DNA of 64,000 nt from Branchiostoma floridae (GCF_000003815.2 NC_049996.1:5906012-5970011); one strand, 5' to 3'; shown: positions 40,601-50,930, counted from the first letter of the stretch. Numbers and translations: made by a program. The notes: generated by a model not told the origin, from the letters alone.

Positions 40601-43493
40601 TTATCGCAAAACGTAAGGAGTTCTTCTGAATTCAGTGTAAATCGTTGTCGGGACCCCCCCATGCAGACCCTCTACTGGTCCGGTGTGCCTAAATACCACA
40701 AACGACCACAAACGACTCGGAAATACCACAAACGACCACAAACGACTCTAAAATGCAGTGTATATGGGTCAAAGACCTTGTGTGGCGCTCTGGAGACATT
40801 GTTTACACATTTATAAATTTAAAAAACGCAGCAAGTCCTGCATATTCACCAGTTATTTCAAGTTAGTCTGCCGGTTTCAAGATCGAAGCGATTATCGGCC
40901 GCCATGTTGGATCGCCCATGCTAGGAGTCTGCATGGGGAAGTTCTCGATACCTTCCATGGCTCCATAGACGACAGGACGATAAAACTATGGACGCTGTTT
41001 GTTCATAGATTATAGCATGGCACTATTCTATCATTGTCAACTTATAAAACTTGTATACTAAGTGTTTTTCAGCCTCAATGCAAGCACGCATTCATTGACA
41101 GCGCAGAATCGCTTCGATCTTGAAACCGGCGGGCTAACTTGAAATAACTGGTGAATACGCAGGACTTGCTGCGTTTTTTAAATTCATAAATGTGTAAACA
41201 ATGTCTCCAGAGCGCCACACAAGGTCTTCGACCCATATACACTGCATACTAGAGTCGTTTGTGGTATTTCCGAGTCGTTTGTGGTCATTTGTGGTATTTA
41301 GGCACACCCTACTGGTCTACATCACTACGCTAGACAATCACTGACCCATAGGCAAAGAAGTCGCACCAGTTTTCCCTCTGTCATGTGATGAGTTAATGTT
41401 CTTCTGTCATGTGATGAATTATGTCAAGTCACATGCCTAAACCTACAGTTTTGTCTAAGGAGACAAAACACCCAATTTGTTTAGCTTCTGGAACAGCATT
41501 TAACATTGAATTGTTAAGTTATGTTCGTGGGTCTCTCTAAACAAACAAACCTAAATGCTAGCTGGTACTTTTGAAAAGAAGAAAGGAGACTTCTCAATTA
41601 GAAACTTATTCTCAAGAAAACAGCATTTCTTGCAAATTAGTTTCTGCATTTTCTTGAAAATAAGTTTCCTCACTGAGAAGTCTCCGTTTGAGCTGCATGA
41701 GGTTTGTTTGTGCAACCTCTGAGTGCTAAGCCTGGAAAATAAAAATTGAAGATGGTGATTTTAAATAGTCAAACTAAAATGTTAGTGAGATGAAGGAGTA
41801 ATTCTTTGTACACAACCCAGTGGGTACTTACATAGCTTACGTTTCGANNNNNNNNNNNNNNNNNNNNNNNNNNNNNNNNNNNNNNNNNNNNNNNNNNNNN
41901 NNNNNNNNNNNNNNNNNNNNNNNNNNNNNNNNNNNNNNNNNNNNNNNNNNNNNNNNNNNNNNNNNNNNNNNNNNNNNNNNNNNNNNNNNNNNNNNNNNNN
42001 NNNNNNNNNNNNNNNNNNNNNNNNNNNNNNNNNNNNNNNNNNNNNNNNNNNNNNNNNNNNNNNNNNNNNNNNNNNNNNNNNNNNNNNNNNNNNNNNNNNN
42101 NNNNNNNNNNNNNNNNNNNNNNNNNNNNNNNNNNNNNNNNNNNNNNNNNNNNNNNNNNNNNNNNNNNNNNNNNNNNNNNNNNNNNNNNNNNNNNNNNNNN
42201 NNNNNNNNNNNNNNNNNNNNNNNNNNNNNNNNNNNNNNNNNNNNNNNNNNNNNNNNNNNNNNNNNNNNNNNNNNNNNNNNNNNNNNNNNNNNNNNNNNNN
42301 NNNNNNNNNNNNNNNNNNNNNNNNNNNNNNNNNNNNNNNNNNNNNNNNNNNNNNNNNNNNNNNNNNNNNNNNNNNNNNNNNNNNNNNNNNNNNNNNNNNN
42401 NNNNNNNNNNNNNNNNNNNNNNNNNNNNNNNNNNNNNNNNNNNNNNNNNNNNNNNNNNNNNNNNNNNNNNNNNNNNNCTACCAACCTGATGAACTATTCT
42501 TCGGAATTAAAATGTTAGTGCTCGACTTATACAAATTATGCAGTCAAAAAAAATGGGAACAGTCTTTTCAGCAAAAAGCAGCTCGGGTTACTGTTTATAC
42601 TCATGAGTTTCAAGTCAATTCATTCAATTCAAGTGACACAAGTCGAAAACATTTGTCTTTTTTAGAAATTTTGGACACGAGTAGTAAGTAGTTAATACTA
42701 AGGTGCTAAATTCACTGCATCTAAGGTGCTAAATTCACTGCATCCAAAGTGTTTGAACAGTGTTCACATGGGGTGCCGTGGGGAAAAAATTCGAGACAGC
42801 CCTGGCGTGGATATCGTAACTAAATATTTTAAATGGCCGACAGGCTGAATAAAAGTTAAAAACTTGAACTATGCAGCTCCAGATGTCTTTCTGAGGGACG
42901 AATGCAGTGATAGATGTCGGTAGCTTGAGAGGAATGAGTCCACTCTACTATATAACGTTACTAAATATTTTAAATGGGAAATCTGACTCATGTTATAATT
43001 TTAATATACAAGACGCAGTTAGTTCATTGGGCATGAATTAAAACTCCACTGTTACATATTGGTATGACTGGGAAGAGCACATCAATATTATAATATTATT
43101 ATCGTTTTTCTTTTCAACTCAAGGAAATGGCTTGACGTGTCACAAATTATCTTCCAACATAACATCTGCTTGGAGATTAAAAGAAAACAACTTCCAGTGT
43201 GTACATAACGGTGAATACGCCTACAACTGTCTGATACGTGCTTCAGTGCACAACATAAGATTTATGGAACTTAAGAAATTACTCTGGAATCTTTTAACAA
43301 AATGGCTAACTAATTTGTTCCAGATATTTCCTTCCATGCTCAAAGCAAATGACTTGCTCACAGCGTGAAACTACCATCGGCTAGGCGCCCACGGTAAAAA
43401 AAAGAAACAGTGCTAAGTTCTACTCACCCAGAAGATCAAATTGAATGCGAAAAGCAGGTACTTGATGCATTGCATTGACCCTGTAGCGCCCAT
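31690..43493 (-). CDS. CD63/CD9-type tetraspanin, complete
   Basis: Seven exons (43428-43493, 38109-38297, 37553-37627, 36888-36983, 35596-35775, 33276-33359, 31690-31755) are all phase 0 and give 251 residues. It starts MGATGSMQCIKYLLFAFNLI, as in CD9/CD63. Four membrane segments lie near residues 12-35, 52-75, 86-108 and 215-241. The large extracellular loop has the diagnostic CCG (145-147), PGSCC (168-172), Cys188 and Cys204, six cysteines in all, plus NTT, NYT and NST glycosylation sites. The cytosolic tail ends EYEVV, a Y-x-x-hydrophobic lysosomal sorting signal like the GYEVM of CD63. Membrane-proximal Cys pairs suit palmitoylation. It probably organises tetraspanin microdomains on late endosomes or exosomes (inference from CD63). 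Intron 1 includes the assembly gap. Confidence 0.92.
31885..32110. repeat. Possible retrotransposon 3' tail
   Basis: The ending CAGGCCCTTAGGCCAAATTAGAATACATACATTC resembles the 3' UTR plus short terminal repeat of non-LTR elements. No coding remnant could be confirmed. Confidence 0.3.
32877..33193. mobile_element. AAGGTGGGGTCACAC-ended TIR element
   Basis: Left AAGGTGGGGTCACAC and inverted right GTGTGACCCCACCTT. An inner inverted pair centres on GAGTTAGCTG/CAGCTAACTC near 33020-33060. In tetraspanin intron 6. Confidence 0.8.
33360..33707. repeat. 18-base minisatellite, segment 1
   Basis: About 18-20 near-identical units of ACATTACAGAACAACACA, some longer by ATGTT-type insertions. On the tetraspanin sense strand each unit reads GTTGTTCTGTAATG-like, and the unit touching exon 6 is the real 3' splice site (GTTGTTCTGTAG|GGC). 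Open frames on both strands through it are repeat artefacts. Confidence 0.95.
33708..34919. mobile_element. 1.2 kb TIR element inserted at TA in the minisatellite
   Basis: An exact 17-base TIR CTCTCACCTCTCAAATA (33708-33724, inverted at 34903-34919), flanked by TA on each side (33706-33707, 34920-34921). Joining the flanks restores a minisatellite unit, CAT-TA-CAG. Subterminal tandem AATAAAAGTACCCCC units occur at the left end, and similar AATAAACGTACCG units at the right. TA duplication suggests a Tc1/mariner-like or similar family. No transposase was found. The element contains a short plus-strand frame at 34266-34358 and a GTACC-family fragment near 34550-34655. Confidence 0.85.
34266..34358 (+). 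other. 30-codon open frame with promoter-like upstream, inside the 1.2 kb element
   Basis: ATG in CCAACATGGCGG context opens MADVFEPIERRALFWKDFFV and ten more residues to TGA. Just upstream, TCTCGCG and CGCGAGA are arranged as an imperfect palindrome. It may be a captured promoter and first exon; GG|GTGAAA at the frame's end could be a donor. Unproven. Confidence 0.3.
34920..35160. repeat. 18-base minisatellite, segment 2
   Basis: About twelve more units of the same array, separated from segment 1 only by the 1.2 kb insertion. More divergent toward 35150. Confidence 0.9.
35395..35545 (+). repeat. tRNA-headed SINE, copy 2
   Basis: A-box-like GTGGCGTAATTGGCAGAG near 35403, then CCTTGGAAAAGGCACTTTGC, TTCACTCAGGTGAAAATGAG and GTCCCTCGGATAGGACGTTA. 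The same order recurs at 56290-56540. In tetraspanin intron 5. Confidence 0.6.
35822..36196. mobile_element. CAGG(G/A)CTCGAAA-ended element
   Basis: Ends CAGGACTCGAAACAC and, inverted, GTATTTCGAGCCCTG. The interior repeats TACCTGCAC many times in both orientations. The flanks carry the exact 10-base direct repeat CTGTGTAATT. hAT-like ends; the duplication is two bases longer than the 8 expected for hAT. Confidence 0.8.
37262..37345 (-). repeat. tRNA-like SINE head or tRNA pseudogene
   Basis: The minus strand has A-box TGGCCAAGTGGT and a perfect T-arm ATGGGTTCGAACCCCAT. The acceptor strands do not pair, so it is not a working tRNA. In tetraspanin intron 3. Confidence 0.5.
39798..40121. mobile_element. 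CAGGGTTGGACAAG-ended hAT-like element
   Basis: Left CAGGGTTGGACAAGTCCACT and inverted right AAACTTGCTCAACCCTG. GGGCAAGTGAAAG-like repeats inside. No target duplication is clear. It sits in tetraspanin intron 1. Confidence 0.7.
40683..41310. mobile_element. Large foldback element with about 235-base arms
   Basis: The left arm (GTGTGCCTAAATACCACAAA...) and its inverse (...TTTGTGGTATTTAGGCACAC) stay alignable for about 235 bases, through GCGCTCTGGAGACATTGTTT and TTCAAGATCGAAGCGATT. Terminal tandem ACCACAAACGACC units lie at both ends. The central loop of about 150 bases is unique and non-coding. In tetraspanin intron 1. Confidence 0.9.
41585..41694. mobile_element. Short palindromic element, GGAGACTTCTCA ends
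   Basis: GGAGACTTCTCAATTAGAAA and its inverse, with a further inverted TTCTCAAGAAAA/TTTTCTTGAAAA. Likely a small MITE. Confidence 0.7.
41848..42477. other. Assembly gap (630 N)
   Basis: A run of N in tetraspanin intron 1. The left flank (GCTTACGTTTCGA) matches the inverse of the CCGAAATGTAAGC motif at 24.1 kb, so the unsequenced part probably begins inside a repeat. Confidence 0.99.
42478..43427. other. Tetraspanin intron 1, right part
   Basis: A 21-base tandem pair AAGGTGCTAAATTCACTGCAT occurs at 42699-42745, and two TAAATATTTTAAATGG blocks near 42823 and 42962. No exon supported; a 78-codon frame at 43132-43368 has no recognisable features. Confidence 0.5.
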
Positions 43494-45164
43494 GTTGCCT
43501 GTAGTAGTGGTAAGGTGCTGTGCAACAGACGTCTGTCTTCTCGGAATGAAGTTTACCTGTGTGACGTTTCACATCCGCCTTGGGGCATATCTCTTCGCGG
43601 AGGGATATAATGGACTAATACCATAGCAACATTTATAGATTACTTCTATGATTGTAGACGTAGACCACATGTAGCACAGTATGGTAGAGAGGTGTTGTGA
43701 ATTTATGACTTTTTAACTTTTTATTTACGTTAGTATTCACATAAGATACGCGGGACTATTTTTTGTCCCCTGCTGACTGACCGTCATATGATTGGGTCAC
43801 ATGACGTGTGACGTCATTAGGGTTCGTCCGAAGTCCGTGCGGACGCGTTCAGAGTTTGTGTCTGAATGAGTCCTTATCACGATATGCACACAAAAAAAAA
43901 TTAAAAACCCGATAACACATTGTTGGCTTATTAATTCGCTCCATGGAACCAACAGAGATATTCGCTCTCGGTCTACCTGTTGCTGACGTGACGTCATTAG
44001 TAATACATGGCGTTATGTACATATAAACGTCATCGATACTAAGGTTTGGCCTCTGTATTGTTTTAAACAGTTTCGACCATACTGTAAATTGTACAAAGCA
44101 GCTCGGAGTAAATGTATGCCATATTTGAAAAAATATCTGAAAATGGTTGCAATTGTCATAGAATGGCAGAGCCAATTCTGAAGTCAAAGAAGAAAATATG
44201 AAAGAACAAAAATGAAGAACAGGTCAATTTACCCTGTGGTCAGCCAACTGTTCAACCTTCGATTTCAAATGAACGTATTTTTTGCCAAACTTTTCTTTCT
44301 TTGCGCTCGCCTCAGTTTTTGGGTTTCCAGAGAGTGTCATCCACATAATCAACTTGGCCTAAACAAAATGAAACTTGAAAAGCTTGAAACTTGACACAGA
44401 AGGTGATCGTCCTTAAATCGTCCTTTGGTTGCAAGTTTGATTGCTGTGTTGTTTTACAAATAAATCATTCTCATTCTCAAGCGCATTTTGTGTTTGTGAC
44501 GAACTGATCTATCTCCATTGCTTGGGCTTCAAACAAAGTGAAATGACATCACTTCACAGAAAAAAAGCATGTCTGCATAATTTTGATAATAATAAAGGTT
44601 AGGCATAATACATATAATACAGCTGATCAGGTAGTCCTCTGTAATCTAACGTCCTACAGGTAGTTTTAGGGCCTGTCACTGACAATCACTGACGAAAAGT
44701 AATGAATGCTACACAGGAAACGGCTGACCGTCTACAAATCAATTCAGTAATTTCTCTTGCTTGTGTAAGTTGCATTTGCATATGCTGTACATTGAGCATC
44801 GCAAACTACTGGCGATATATTCATGACAGTCTAAAAAGTGCAGGTCGCCTAGACGTACATACACAGAACCGCTTTTCATTGACGGTCTGTTGAAGTTCTG
44901 ATATAGAACGCTAGAAGGCGTACCTGCACAAGTGGAGAAAGGTTGAGGAGGCAAGAAAAGGAGTGCACAGCTGGGCGCATGCTTGTACCCAGGCTGGTGC
45001 CGGGTTCAAGTTCGTGGTACATAACTCAATAAGCTAGCCATGTGTTTTTTACAGAATTCGGTGTAGTACAACAAAGTACATGACACGTTCAATAAAGAGC
45101 CTCATAGCAACTGTCCATGGTACTGAAGTGCCACTTCTCATATTGGTAGTAGAGTGGCTGTGGC

Positions 45165-45395
45165 GGGGTAAGTGTAGCCTCTACCAGAATCCTCAGGTCG
45201 GTGGTCTAATAGTAAAAATTGGACAAATCAAGGAGGTTGAAACAAGGACGAATACAGAGTCAATAGTATGCTAGGGGAGTCGGCCGTCCAGTTGACTTAT
45301 TTCCTCACTGGGGCACTCCAAGGCTTTTATTCCTAACTTGGCCAAAGTCCCCTGTTTCCATTCGGCCAGGCGGGAGTCTGGTAGAGACTAGGGTG
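45165..45395. mobile_element. TAGCCTCTACCAGG-ended repeat, copy 1
   Basis: GTAGCCTCTACCAGAATCCT, then GGTCGGTGGTCTAATAGTAA, AAATTGGACAAAT and GCTAGGGGAGTCGGCCG, in the same order as at 60.68 kb. The right end GAGTCTGGTAGAGACTA is inverted. Confidence 0.6.
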
Positions 45396-45677
45396 ATGTT
45401 TGTTTGAACCCACTAGCAGTCTTCCTTGGAACTGCAAGCTCTTTTGTGTCAAACTTTGTTGGCCAATATGATGGGGAGCCTGGAGTCCAGTCTTCTTAGC
45501 TTTTGTCCGCTCCCGAATGCGAATATCGATATCCAACTACCCCGCCCCACAAGACGGGACTCCATGCTTAAGGAATTGTTACTTTCTCTCGCCCTGTGGT
45601 GCCCTCCCATGGCCCAGCTCCGCTACCTTGCGTTGTTTGTAAACAACGGAATTACGACCCACTAGAAGGTCAATGGA

Positions 45678-45705
45678 TAGGTGAGGTGAGGTGAGGTGAG
45701 GTGAT
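45678..45705. repeat. GAGGT tandem repeat
   Basis: Five perfect or near-perfect GTGAG/GAGGT units. Confidence 0.85.
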
Positions 45706-46036
45706 GTGAGGAAGGGTCACCTTTGCTATAATCTCAAAGCAGATATTAGAGTAGCCTCGGCGACTTTTGCGGGGCTTATTTTGCATTCAGTCTTATACAT
45801 TAGCCCAATAAACATATAATATACAAGACAATGTATGGATTATTTTCATTGTATCATATTGTAATGTTGTTGGTTTTTTTGGTGAATTCTCTGTATGTTC
45901 GTTCTCATTTTTGTAGGGTCCGCCGCTACCAGCCCTGAGCTGCCTAGGCAGACCCATGTAATGACTTGTCTCATCGTCAATAAAAGTCAAAGTCAAAGTC
46001 ATGCAAAAGAAGTCTTTCAACAGCCGCCGAGGCTAA

Positions 46037-46243
46037 TACTGTAAATGCAGAAGTGTTCGCGGTGGTTTAATGTTCGCGGTTTTCGCGGTGACCACCGCGA
46101 ACTTAAAACCACCGTGAACATTTTTATATTATGGTATTAGACTGCAGTCTGTGGTGTAACCGCGAACTTAATGCCACCGCGAAAAGTCCCTTTTCCCTCT
46201 ACCGCGAAATTAAATCCCCGCGAACTTAAATGCATTTACAGTA
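46037..46243 (+). mobile_element. TACTGTAAATGCA family MITE, copy 2
   Basis: Ends TACTGTAAATGCAGAAGTGT and, inverted, AAATGCATTTACAGTA. GTTCGCGGTGGTTTAATG and inverted ACCACCGCGAAC motifs fill it. Confidence 0.85.
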
Positions 46244-46599
46244 TTAGAGAGGCAAAATACGAAACGTTTTTCAAGCTTAGACTAACGCGTTCCGCGGAGC
46301 AGCGGACCTTTGTTTCTAGTTGTAAGAACCAGGAGCTTTTGAGAGAAACGTTCCGATTTTACCTTTCTATATCTGCTTGGAGATAAACGTGACCTCTATT
46401 GGTCCTTTACGGGAATCGCCGGCATATCCATTCGAATATTCATGAAAGACATGAAAATGCAACAATGTTCTAACAAACTGTCCAACTTAGTCATCAAAGT
46501 TAACAAAGTTAGTCATCCCCACCGTTAGAAGTCTTATCATAGCGCATTTGAATATGTGGACATGTAAAATTCGATCTTTTAGACTTCAACCTTGTGAAA

Positions 46600-46840
46600 C
46601 ATCTCCGTCTCGGCCACCACTGCCCAAATATGGGAAGGGGACAGAACTGACACCAGGCACAATCAGGTGGTGACACCGGCAGCACGTGGGTATAGTTTTG
46701 CAGGAGTGACTAGCTGGAGTGACTCGGTGTCATGACTGTGCTGTGCTTTAGCTGAGGAGAAGCCTTCATAGCGACGGGATGATAATATTGAAGATTTCAA
46801 GACTTCAAAGGAACTTTTAGGATCGGCTGTTCGCAGACAG
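46600..46840 (+). other. Probable 5' untranslated exon of the 47 kb gene
   Basis: The donor CAGACAG|GTAAGG ends it at 46840. The acceptor GTTGCAG|ACG at 47057 begins the next exon, which runs into the long frame. The start at 46600 is approximate. Confidence 0.45.
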
Positions 46841-47489
46841 GTAAGGTATCAGTCAGCATTTGTGTCTAAATGAAGCGCAATAAATTTTGCAGTTGCATGT
46901 AGGCAGTTTTGGCTATGTTCGAAAATCGCAACTTTGTGACTTAAATCACAATGTCAGCCTATAATAATAACGTTATACTGTATGTTATGGTATAGCAAAA
47001 ACGCCATAATAGTATGTGACAGGCCTGATTGACTCCTGTTTTCTCATTGTGTTGCAGACGTGACACTTTCGAGTCAACAGAGGAGAAGTTCTAATATCAA
47101 ACTGTGACAAGATATTATGTTACGTGAGGTGACACCATGTTCCATTTCAACTGTTGTTCATTCATTGTGAATTTTGCCCAGGAAACAATGAAGCTGGTAA
47201 ATTCTTACCTTTGAAAAAACGGATGATTTCAAGACACCGTGTGACTCCATAAACATTGAAACGTGGTCAACTTGAGCAGACTGACCTGTATTGCACAAAT
47301 GATTGTTTGAGAAGAGAAAACTTATTGGATAGTCATCTGCTGATATTCAAGGAAGACTTTATCAGCAAGTGCTCAGTGGCATTACTGTATTCAAACTTGT
47401 TAATCTGAAGGCCCATTCGACTGTTAAGTAAGTGCCATTAAGTGAGTTTTGGGTGCAGTTTGCATGCTGGCTACTACAGATTACTCATT

Positions 47490-50400
47490 ATGGATGAAAA
47501 CAGGTTAACGTTATATCAGGAATGTCCAGCAGGTACTGTAGCTACCTTAAAGGATCAAACTAAGGATGGGACATCACAGAAAACATCTTCATCCGGTGCA
47601 CAAGCAGACATTTCTCCAGTATCAAGACCAGTCAATTCTACTTCCAAAAACAAACATCAGAAAAGACTTCCACACCAATCCTGCAGTAGAACAGTTACTT
47701 ATGATTACAAAACAAGGACCTTCGTGGCGAGGAACTCAAAACACAGATGCAGACGGGTGGAGAGAGTCAAAATCGCGACGCAACATGGACACAGCAACTC
47801 TGTCATCCAGAAGAAACCAAGAGCAAGGAAGACCACAAATCCAGGTTGCCCACTTGATCTAGTAAAAACTAAGGCTGTGCAGTTGTCTGAAAGAATACAA
47901 CCCAAAGAAAGGATGGATGTCACAAAGCTGTATACTAAGCTACAGTGTACAGAGGGCTCCATGGCACAGTCACATCTTATCCACCAGTCAACGACAGGAG
48001 AAAACCTGCCACAAATGATGACTAGGAGGGGACCTCTGCAGAACAGAAGGAACTGTTGGCTCGGCAGTCCAAGGGTTCCTGATGGTTACCCCCATTTCCA
48101 TGGCAACAAGAAGGTACGTCAGAAGACTGCACGGGCCTCGCTACGGAATGCTATCTCTGCCAGGCATGTCAAGTACAGCAGCATGCACCTGCCTCATAAG
48201 GTGCAGAAAGTACAGCTGAAATATTGTACAGAGAGGCAGAATTCAGCTGGGGACAAGAAGGGGAACAAGAGTACATTTAGCCTTAATGGAGAAGACACTG
48301 CAAAGAGACCTGGGGAACACTGTGACTTGTCCAATGACAAGCCAGGAGAAAGTGTGACGTGTTCGTTACCCCATGCTAACAGTATGGTGGTCAGGAAATG
48401 TTCAGTAACGACAGGGCAAAAGCTGGAGTCTGTTGTGTCCAGACTATGGGCTACGGTACGTCATTCAGACAAGGAACGGTTAAACACAACAGAGAACATC
48501 TCTGTACCTGAAGCACCGGAACCGCAGTGTGACATGTCTGAAATGATAGATTATGATAACATGGAAAACGCCAACAACTGTCATCAACAGGACTGCTCAT
48601 TCCAAACAATCAAGGACAATACCAGAAAACCAGGTGCTGAAGTTGATCGTTTGTACAGTGGAGGAAGAAGTTGGACTGGACAAGCAGAAGGGAGTGGCAT
48701 TTGCAAAGAGGGACTGAGTCTGAGGCTCTGTAGTACACTCGAGACCAGCGAACCAACCTGTGGTGAAATCATGGAAGGTATACAAGCTGATGTGGAGGAA
48801 CTGCCTACATTAGAGTGGATGGGAGGTGAGGGCTCCCCTACTTGTCATAGTATTGACACTTCCCCACCCAAACTGGACAGGATTTCATGTAATCTATCAA
48901 GTGATCTTGTAACTGTTCCCATCGTGAGAATGCCTACTGATCCTAGTGTTACAAGAAAAACAGAAGAGACAATTTCTTGTCTACTGGAACAAAAGGTGGG
49001 GACTACCCTACCAGATACCTCCACTTCACCACATGGGTATGTATACAGTACAAGTGAAGTGGTCAGACCTGAGAATTATCGTTGTACTGCAGAACAAGTG
49101 CAGAATAGTGAGCTGTTGACTTTTCCCCAAGACCCATACCCAGATGTGGACAAGGTGAACGGACAACATTTCATGTCTTTCTCTAACCAAGAGGCTTTGG
49201 AAGCCCATAAAACGGTAGAGGCCAGAGTTGAAAAGGAGTTTCGACTAGATTCACGGGTTTTCATTCAGGATGTCATGGAGTATAAGCTTCTGTATGGCAA
49301 ACAGAAGAAGAAGAAGAGAAAACACAAAGCACCAGAAGGTTGGAACCCAGGGTTGCACAACAGACACACCAGGTATAATATGATGCTGGTGGAAGAAGTT
49401 CTTAAGAAGCGAGTCGTATTGTCAGGAATCTGCACACAGGCAGCCATGCAGATAGACCCCACTCAAACTGCCAACACAAATCAGACAAGCTGTGTATCAT
49501 CCTGCAGGGTACCAGCAGCTATCATGGCACCCCCCAGTAAAAGGAGGAAGGGTGGTGATGGACTTGTGTCTAAACTGTTGGGGTGTGAGAATCTGCACTG
49601 GAAAAGGAAAGCAAGACTGATGTGGGACATGGTACAGGCAGGCACCAGACATGACATGGTACAGGCAGGCACCAGGCATGACATGGTACAGGCAGGCACC
49701 AGGCGTGATTCGGCCCAGGCAGGCACCAGACATGACATGGTACAGGCAGGCACCAGGCATGACATGGTACAGGCAGGCACCAGGCGTGATTCGGCCCAGG
49801 CAGGCACCAGACATGACATGGTACAGGCAGGCACCAGACATGACATAGTACAGGCAGGCACCAGACATGACATGGTACAGGCAGGCACCAGACATGACAT
49901 GGTACAGGCAGGCACCAGACATGACATGGTACAGGCAGGCACCAGACATGACATGGTACAGGCAGGCACCAGACATGACATCTGTTACCATGGGAACACA
50001 GAATCACAGTACAATACAACTGGTGATGATGATCATCAGTTCAGTTTGTCTGGTGATGGACAACCAGCAGAAAAATCACCTAAAACACTGAATTACTTTG
50101 GTATTGAGGATATTCATACAGAAAACAAAGTATACTGTGATGGTTACTGGAATATCAACAGTTTCCATGGAGATAAATCAGTGATTGACAGGTGTCACAG
50201 GTCAAGAAATGTACAGCAGTTAGCTGTTAGGAGAAACCAATGTTTTAAAGAGCCTCCCAAATTCAAAGGTAGTTCAATAGAAAAGCACCACAGAGAGAAA
50301 GAATGGATAAAAGGATGTCATGATCAAAGAAATCAAACACACCACATGTCTAAGCAGGATGGTCTTCCCAGTGGACAGTCTGTCTGGTATGCAGCTGATA

Positions 50401-50930
50401 CATGCAGCAGGTTCACTGGTAATGTCCCAAAGGAAGGGGAGGCAAGCAACCGTTTTACACAGGTGCCTTCTGTGTACCAAGACAAGACCAGCATGGCTCC
50501 TGTCAACAGCCCTTCCAGGTGTGCAAACATGTGGAGTATCCCTCACACAGATTGTTCAGATAGTGTTAGAGACAGTAGAGGCAGCAACAGCATACATGCC
50601 ATCATGTATCCTGACATGTTCACAGCTGCAGGTGTTGGATATTCAGCTGATATGCACCTGGAACCAAAGAATCAGTCTGGACATGTGTTTGAAACACAAA
50701 CGTCAGCAGTAGAATCAGAGCAGCACAAAAAGACAGATGTCAACTTTGCAACATTTGAATCAGAGAGAGCTCCAAAGCAGAGATCTGTCCGGAGTGAAAC
50801 TTGTGCTGCTGTGGGGATTGAAAAGAAGGGAGATGAACAGAAGACAGCGACTCACAATGTTATGAAGTACATGAGTAAACACCCCAAAGTGCAACAACAG
50901 CAAGAGATGGAGGAAAACTTCTCGCAATAA
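47490..50930 (+). CDS. Unrecognised 1146-residue protein with nine-residue repeats
   Basis: A single uninterrupted frame from ATG 47490 to TAA 50928-50930. The frame is open 16 codons further upstream without an ATG, so this first ATG (MDENRLTLYQECPAG) is chosen. I do not recognise the family. The protein is hydrophilic, with no signal peptide or membrane segment. It has basic clusters (KQKKKKRKHK; PPSKRRKGG) that could be nuclear signals. Around residue 600, a block reads RLDSRVFIQDVMEYKLLYGK and a WNPGLHNRHTRYNMMLVEEV segment follows. These look structured and are the best search queries. Residues 713-829 are thirteen tandem DMVQAGTRH units. The 5' end has an untranslated exon and intron. 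The coding part may continue to an exon at 52410. Confidence 0.75.
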   Translation: MDENRLTLYQECPAGTVATLKDQTKDGTSQKTSSSGAQADISPVSRPVNSTSKNKHQKRLPHQSCSRTVTYDYKTRTFVARNSKHRCRRVERVKIATQHGHSNSVIQKKPRARKTTNPGCPLDLVKTKAVQLSERIQPKERMDVTKLYTKLQCTEGSMAQSHLIHQSTTGENLPQMMTRRGPLQNRRNCWLGSPRVPDGYPHFHGNKKVRQKTARASLRNAISARHVKYSSMHLPHKVQKVQLKYCTERQNSAGDKKGNKSTFSLNGEDTAKRPGEHCDLSNDKPGESVTCSLPHANSMVVRKCSVTTGQKLESVVSRLWATVRHSDKERLNTTENISVPEAPEPQCDMSEMIDYDNMENANNCHQQDCSFQTIKDNTRKPGAEVDRLYSGGRSWTGQAEGSGICKEGLSLRLCSTLETSEPTCGEIMEGIQADVEELPTLEWMGGEGSPTCHSIDTSPPKLDRISCNLSSDLVTVPIVRMPTDPSVTRKTEETISCLLEQKVGTTLPDTSTSPHGYVYSTSEVVRPENYRCTAEQVQNSELLTFPQDPYPDVDKVNGQHFMSFSNQEALEAHKTVEARVEKEFRLDSRVFIQDVMEYKLLYGKQKKKKRKHKAPEGWNPGLHNRHTRYNMMLVEEVLKKRVVLSGICTQAAMQIDPTQTANTNQTSCVSSCRVPAAIMAPPSKRRKGGDGLVSKLLGCENLHWKRKARLMWDMVQAGTRHDMVQAGTRHDMVQAGTRRDSAQAGTRHDMVQAGTRHDMVQAGTRRDSAQAGTRHDMVQAGTRHDIVQAGTRHDMVQAGTRHDMVQAGTRHDMVQAGTRHDMVQAGTRHDICYHGNTESQYNTTGDDDHQFSLSGDGQPAEKSPKTLNYFGIEDIHTENKVYCDGYWNINSFHGDKSVIDRCHRSRNVQQLAVRRNQCFKEPPKFKGSSIEKHHREKEWIKGCHDQRNQTHHMSKQDGLPSGQSVWYAADTCSRFTGNVPKEGEASNRFTQVPSVYQDKTSMAPVNSPSRCANMWSIPHTDCSDSVRDSRGSNSIHAIMYPDMFTAAGVGYSADMHLEPKNQSGHVFETQTSAVESEQHKKTDVNFATFESERAPKQRSVRSETCAAVGIEKKGDEQKTATHNVMKYMSKHPKVQQQQEMEENFSQ
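49626..49976 (+). repeat. 27-base coding minisatellite, thirteen units
   Basis: Thirteen in-frame units encode DMVQAGTRH, with variants DMVQAGTRR (units 3, 6), DSAQAGTRH (4, 7) and DIVQAGTRH (9). Units 3-4 and 6-7 repeat the same variant pair, showing duplication of a multi-unit block. All antisense frames are open too, only because 27 is divisible by three. Confidence 0.97.

Larger units (their letters stand above)
43494..46599. other. Upstream regions of the tetraspanin and the 47 kb gene
   Basis: The divergent region between the two genes. It contains a retrotransposon-like tail near 44300-44480 (ending AAATCATTCTCATTCTC), the repeats at 45165-45395 and 46037-46243, a GAGGT array at 45678-45705, and a solo ATCTGCTTGGAGATAA end near 46372. 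No clear promoter box was identified. Confidence 0.4.

Noticed and set aside
41820-42518. Frames of unknown residues
   Set aside because: They are the N gap.
43132-43368. 78-codon plus-strand frame in tetraspanin intron 1
   Set aside because: No recognisable motif, no supporting splice or poly(A) context.
49481-50019. Antisense frames rich in SCLVPACTM-like repeats
   Set aside because: Shadows of the 27-base coding minisatellite in the plus-strand gene.
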